Assembly (NCBI RefSeq): GCF_030812995.1
Contig: NZ_JAUSTT010000012.1
Location: 78,512 to 142,511, forward strand
Length of the DNA: 64,000 nucleotides
Origin: Bacillus chungangensis
GTDB taxonomy: Bacteria > Bacillota > Bacilli > Bacillales > Bacillaceae_C
Direction of reading: 5' to 3'
Position numbers and translations under genes: made by a program. The notes below the pieces were generated by a model, which did not search any database, was not told the DNA's origin, and was given only the letters and a program-made list of their open reading frames with translations. Below, piece after piece: positions 63,415-64,000 of this stretch. The number at the start of each line of letters is the position of its first letter. Within the stretch, counting starts at the first letter, position 1.

Positions 63415-64000
63415 GTGCGACGGGCAGTCGTACCTTGTGTAGCATCTCTACACAAATGAATTGTTAAAGGTTGGAATACGTTACCTAGGTAAAAACGAAT
63501 CCCAAATCCCAGAAGATTCATGTCTCGAAGGTGAAAGTCCTTCCTTGGGAGTGCTGGTACAACCCAAGAAGCCTAATCTAGGACATCATCGTGAGATGTT
63601 GTCTGAAGGAGATGCAGGAAACCGAGAGGACTGTAGGCGGATAGTAGACCAAAACGAATAGTGAACTACAGAGGCGGCGGGGTAAGTTGACGACCATCCG
63701 ATGATAATGGGAAGTCTTCCTCATAGGTGTCTGTTTGCCAAAGAACCAGCCGACAAATGGAAGCTTATCCTGTGAAAGGTAATGGGTATGTTTAGAAGGA
63801 AAGTATGATGACCCCGTGAGGTCTCCATTTTCCCTGATTAGTAGGATGATCATATATAAGGGTAAGCCGAAATTATGATCGTAATGGAGAAGTCAGACGT
63901 CCTTATAGTGCGTGCGTGGCAGCACGCTCATCAGGTGGGTTAAAGTCCCACTGAATCTCGGACTAGGAGATTCATATCCAAACTTGGGAGTAACGACTCA
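63415..64000 (+). mobile_element. Group II intron, 5' part, continuing beyond the window
   Basis: Starts GTGCGACGGG directly after a terminator hairpin. Domain I features follow: CGAAGGTGAAAGTCC, TGTCTGAAGGAGATGCAGG, GTGGGTTAAAGTCCCAC. The reading frames in this stretch are not protein-like. Insertion just behind a terminator stem is the habit of group IIC introns. The reverse transcriptase gene and domains V-VI should lie beyond 64000. Confidence 0.7.

Noticed and set aside
63461..63853. Protein frames within the second group II intron
   Set aside because: They lie in structured domain I RNA and have no protein-family likeness.

Overview
The window is a low-GC chromosome segment from a spore-forming member of the Bacillaceae. 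The evidence is a Tlp spore protein gene, a gene order matching the Bacillus subtilis citB-tlp-yneP-yneR-plsY-yneT-parE-parC block, a kip/ycs-type 5-oxoprolinase locus, and an argC-argJ-argB-argD-carA-carB-argF operon in the Bacillus order. I cannot name the species from sequence alone.

Layout. 0-10 kb: the end of a phosphotransferase-fold kinase gene, a SWIM/SNF2 helicase (ywqA type), a lytic transglycosylase gene split by an ORF-less group II intron, a BCCT betaine/choline transporter and a GNAT acetyltransferase. 10.6-17.6 kb: pxpA, an NRAMP-type transporter, pxpB, pxpC, a biotin carrier protein, biotin carboxylase and an IclR-type regulator. 18-25 kb: a lipoprotein nuclease, aconitase behind a CcpC-type dyad, an FbpB-like peptide, tlp, a DUF2500 protein and a thioesterase. 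25-30 kb: a penicillin-binding-type serine hydrolase, an IS4 relic, a frameshifted IS1182 copy and a YneR-like protein. 30-41.5 kb: a DUF342 protein, plsY, a GH18 hydrolase, an NCS2 permease, a CoA-binding protein and parE-parC behind a LexA-like box. 42-51.6 kb: the arginine and carbamoyl phosphate operon. 51.6-56 kb: a DinB-like gene, decayed intron, IS66 and lipoprotein remnants, a tiny membrane peptide and metA.

56-64 kb is an accessory, defence-like island: a broken serine recombinase, a broken and an intact HEPN-type gene, an IS3 relic, a cytosine-5 methyltransferase with a putative restriction enzyme that carries an Ig-like tail, a broken phospholipase-D-like nuclease, and the 5' part of a second group II intron inserted just behind a terminator hairpin and running off the window.

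The most interesting signals are: (1) a modular intergenic repeat family, at least six copies, all in one orientation, with conserved ends, internal hairpins, two optional related modules, covarying stem bases, and one solo inverted module; (2) the split lytic transglycosylase gene whose intron has a matching EBS1/IBS1 pair; (3) a CarA subunit lacking its catalytic cysteine; (4) biotin carboxylase and carrier genes joined to the two AHS-domain subunits of 5-oxoprolinase, which together resemble a split urea-carboxylase-like enzyme; (5) the HEPN/restriction island with palindromic repeats. All calls were made by reading the sequence; no database search or folding program was run.
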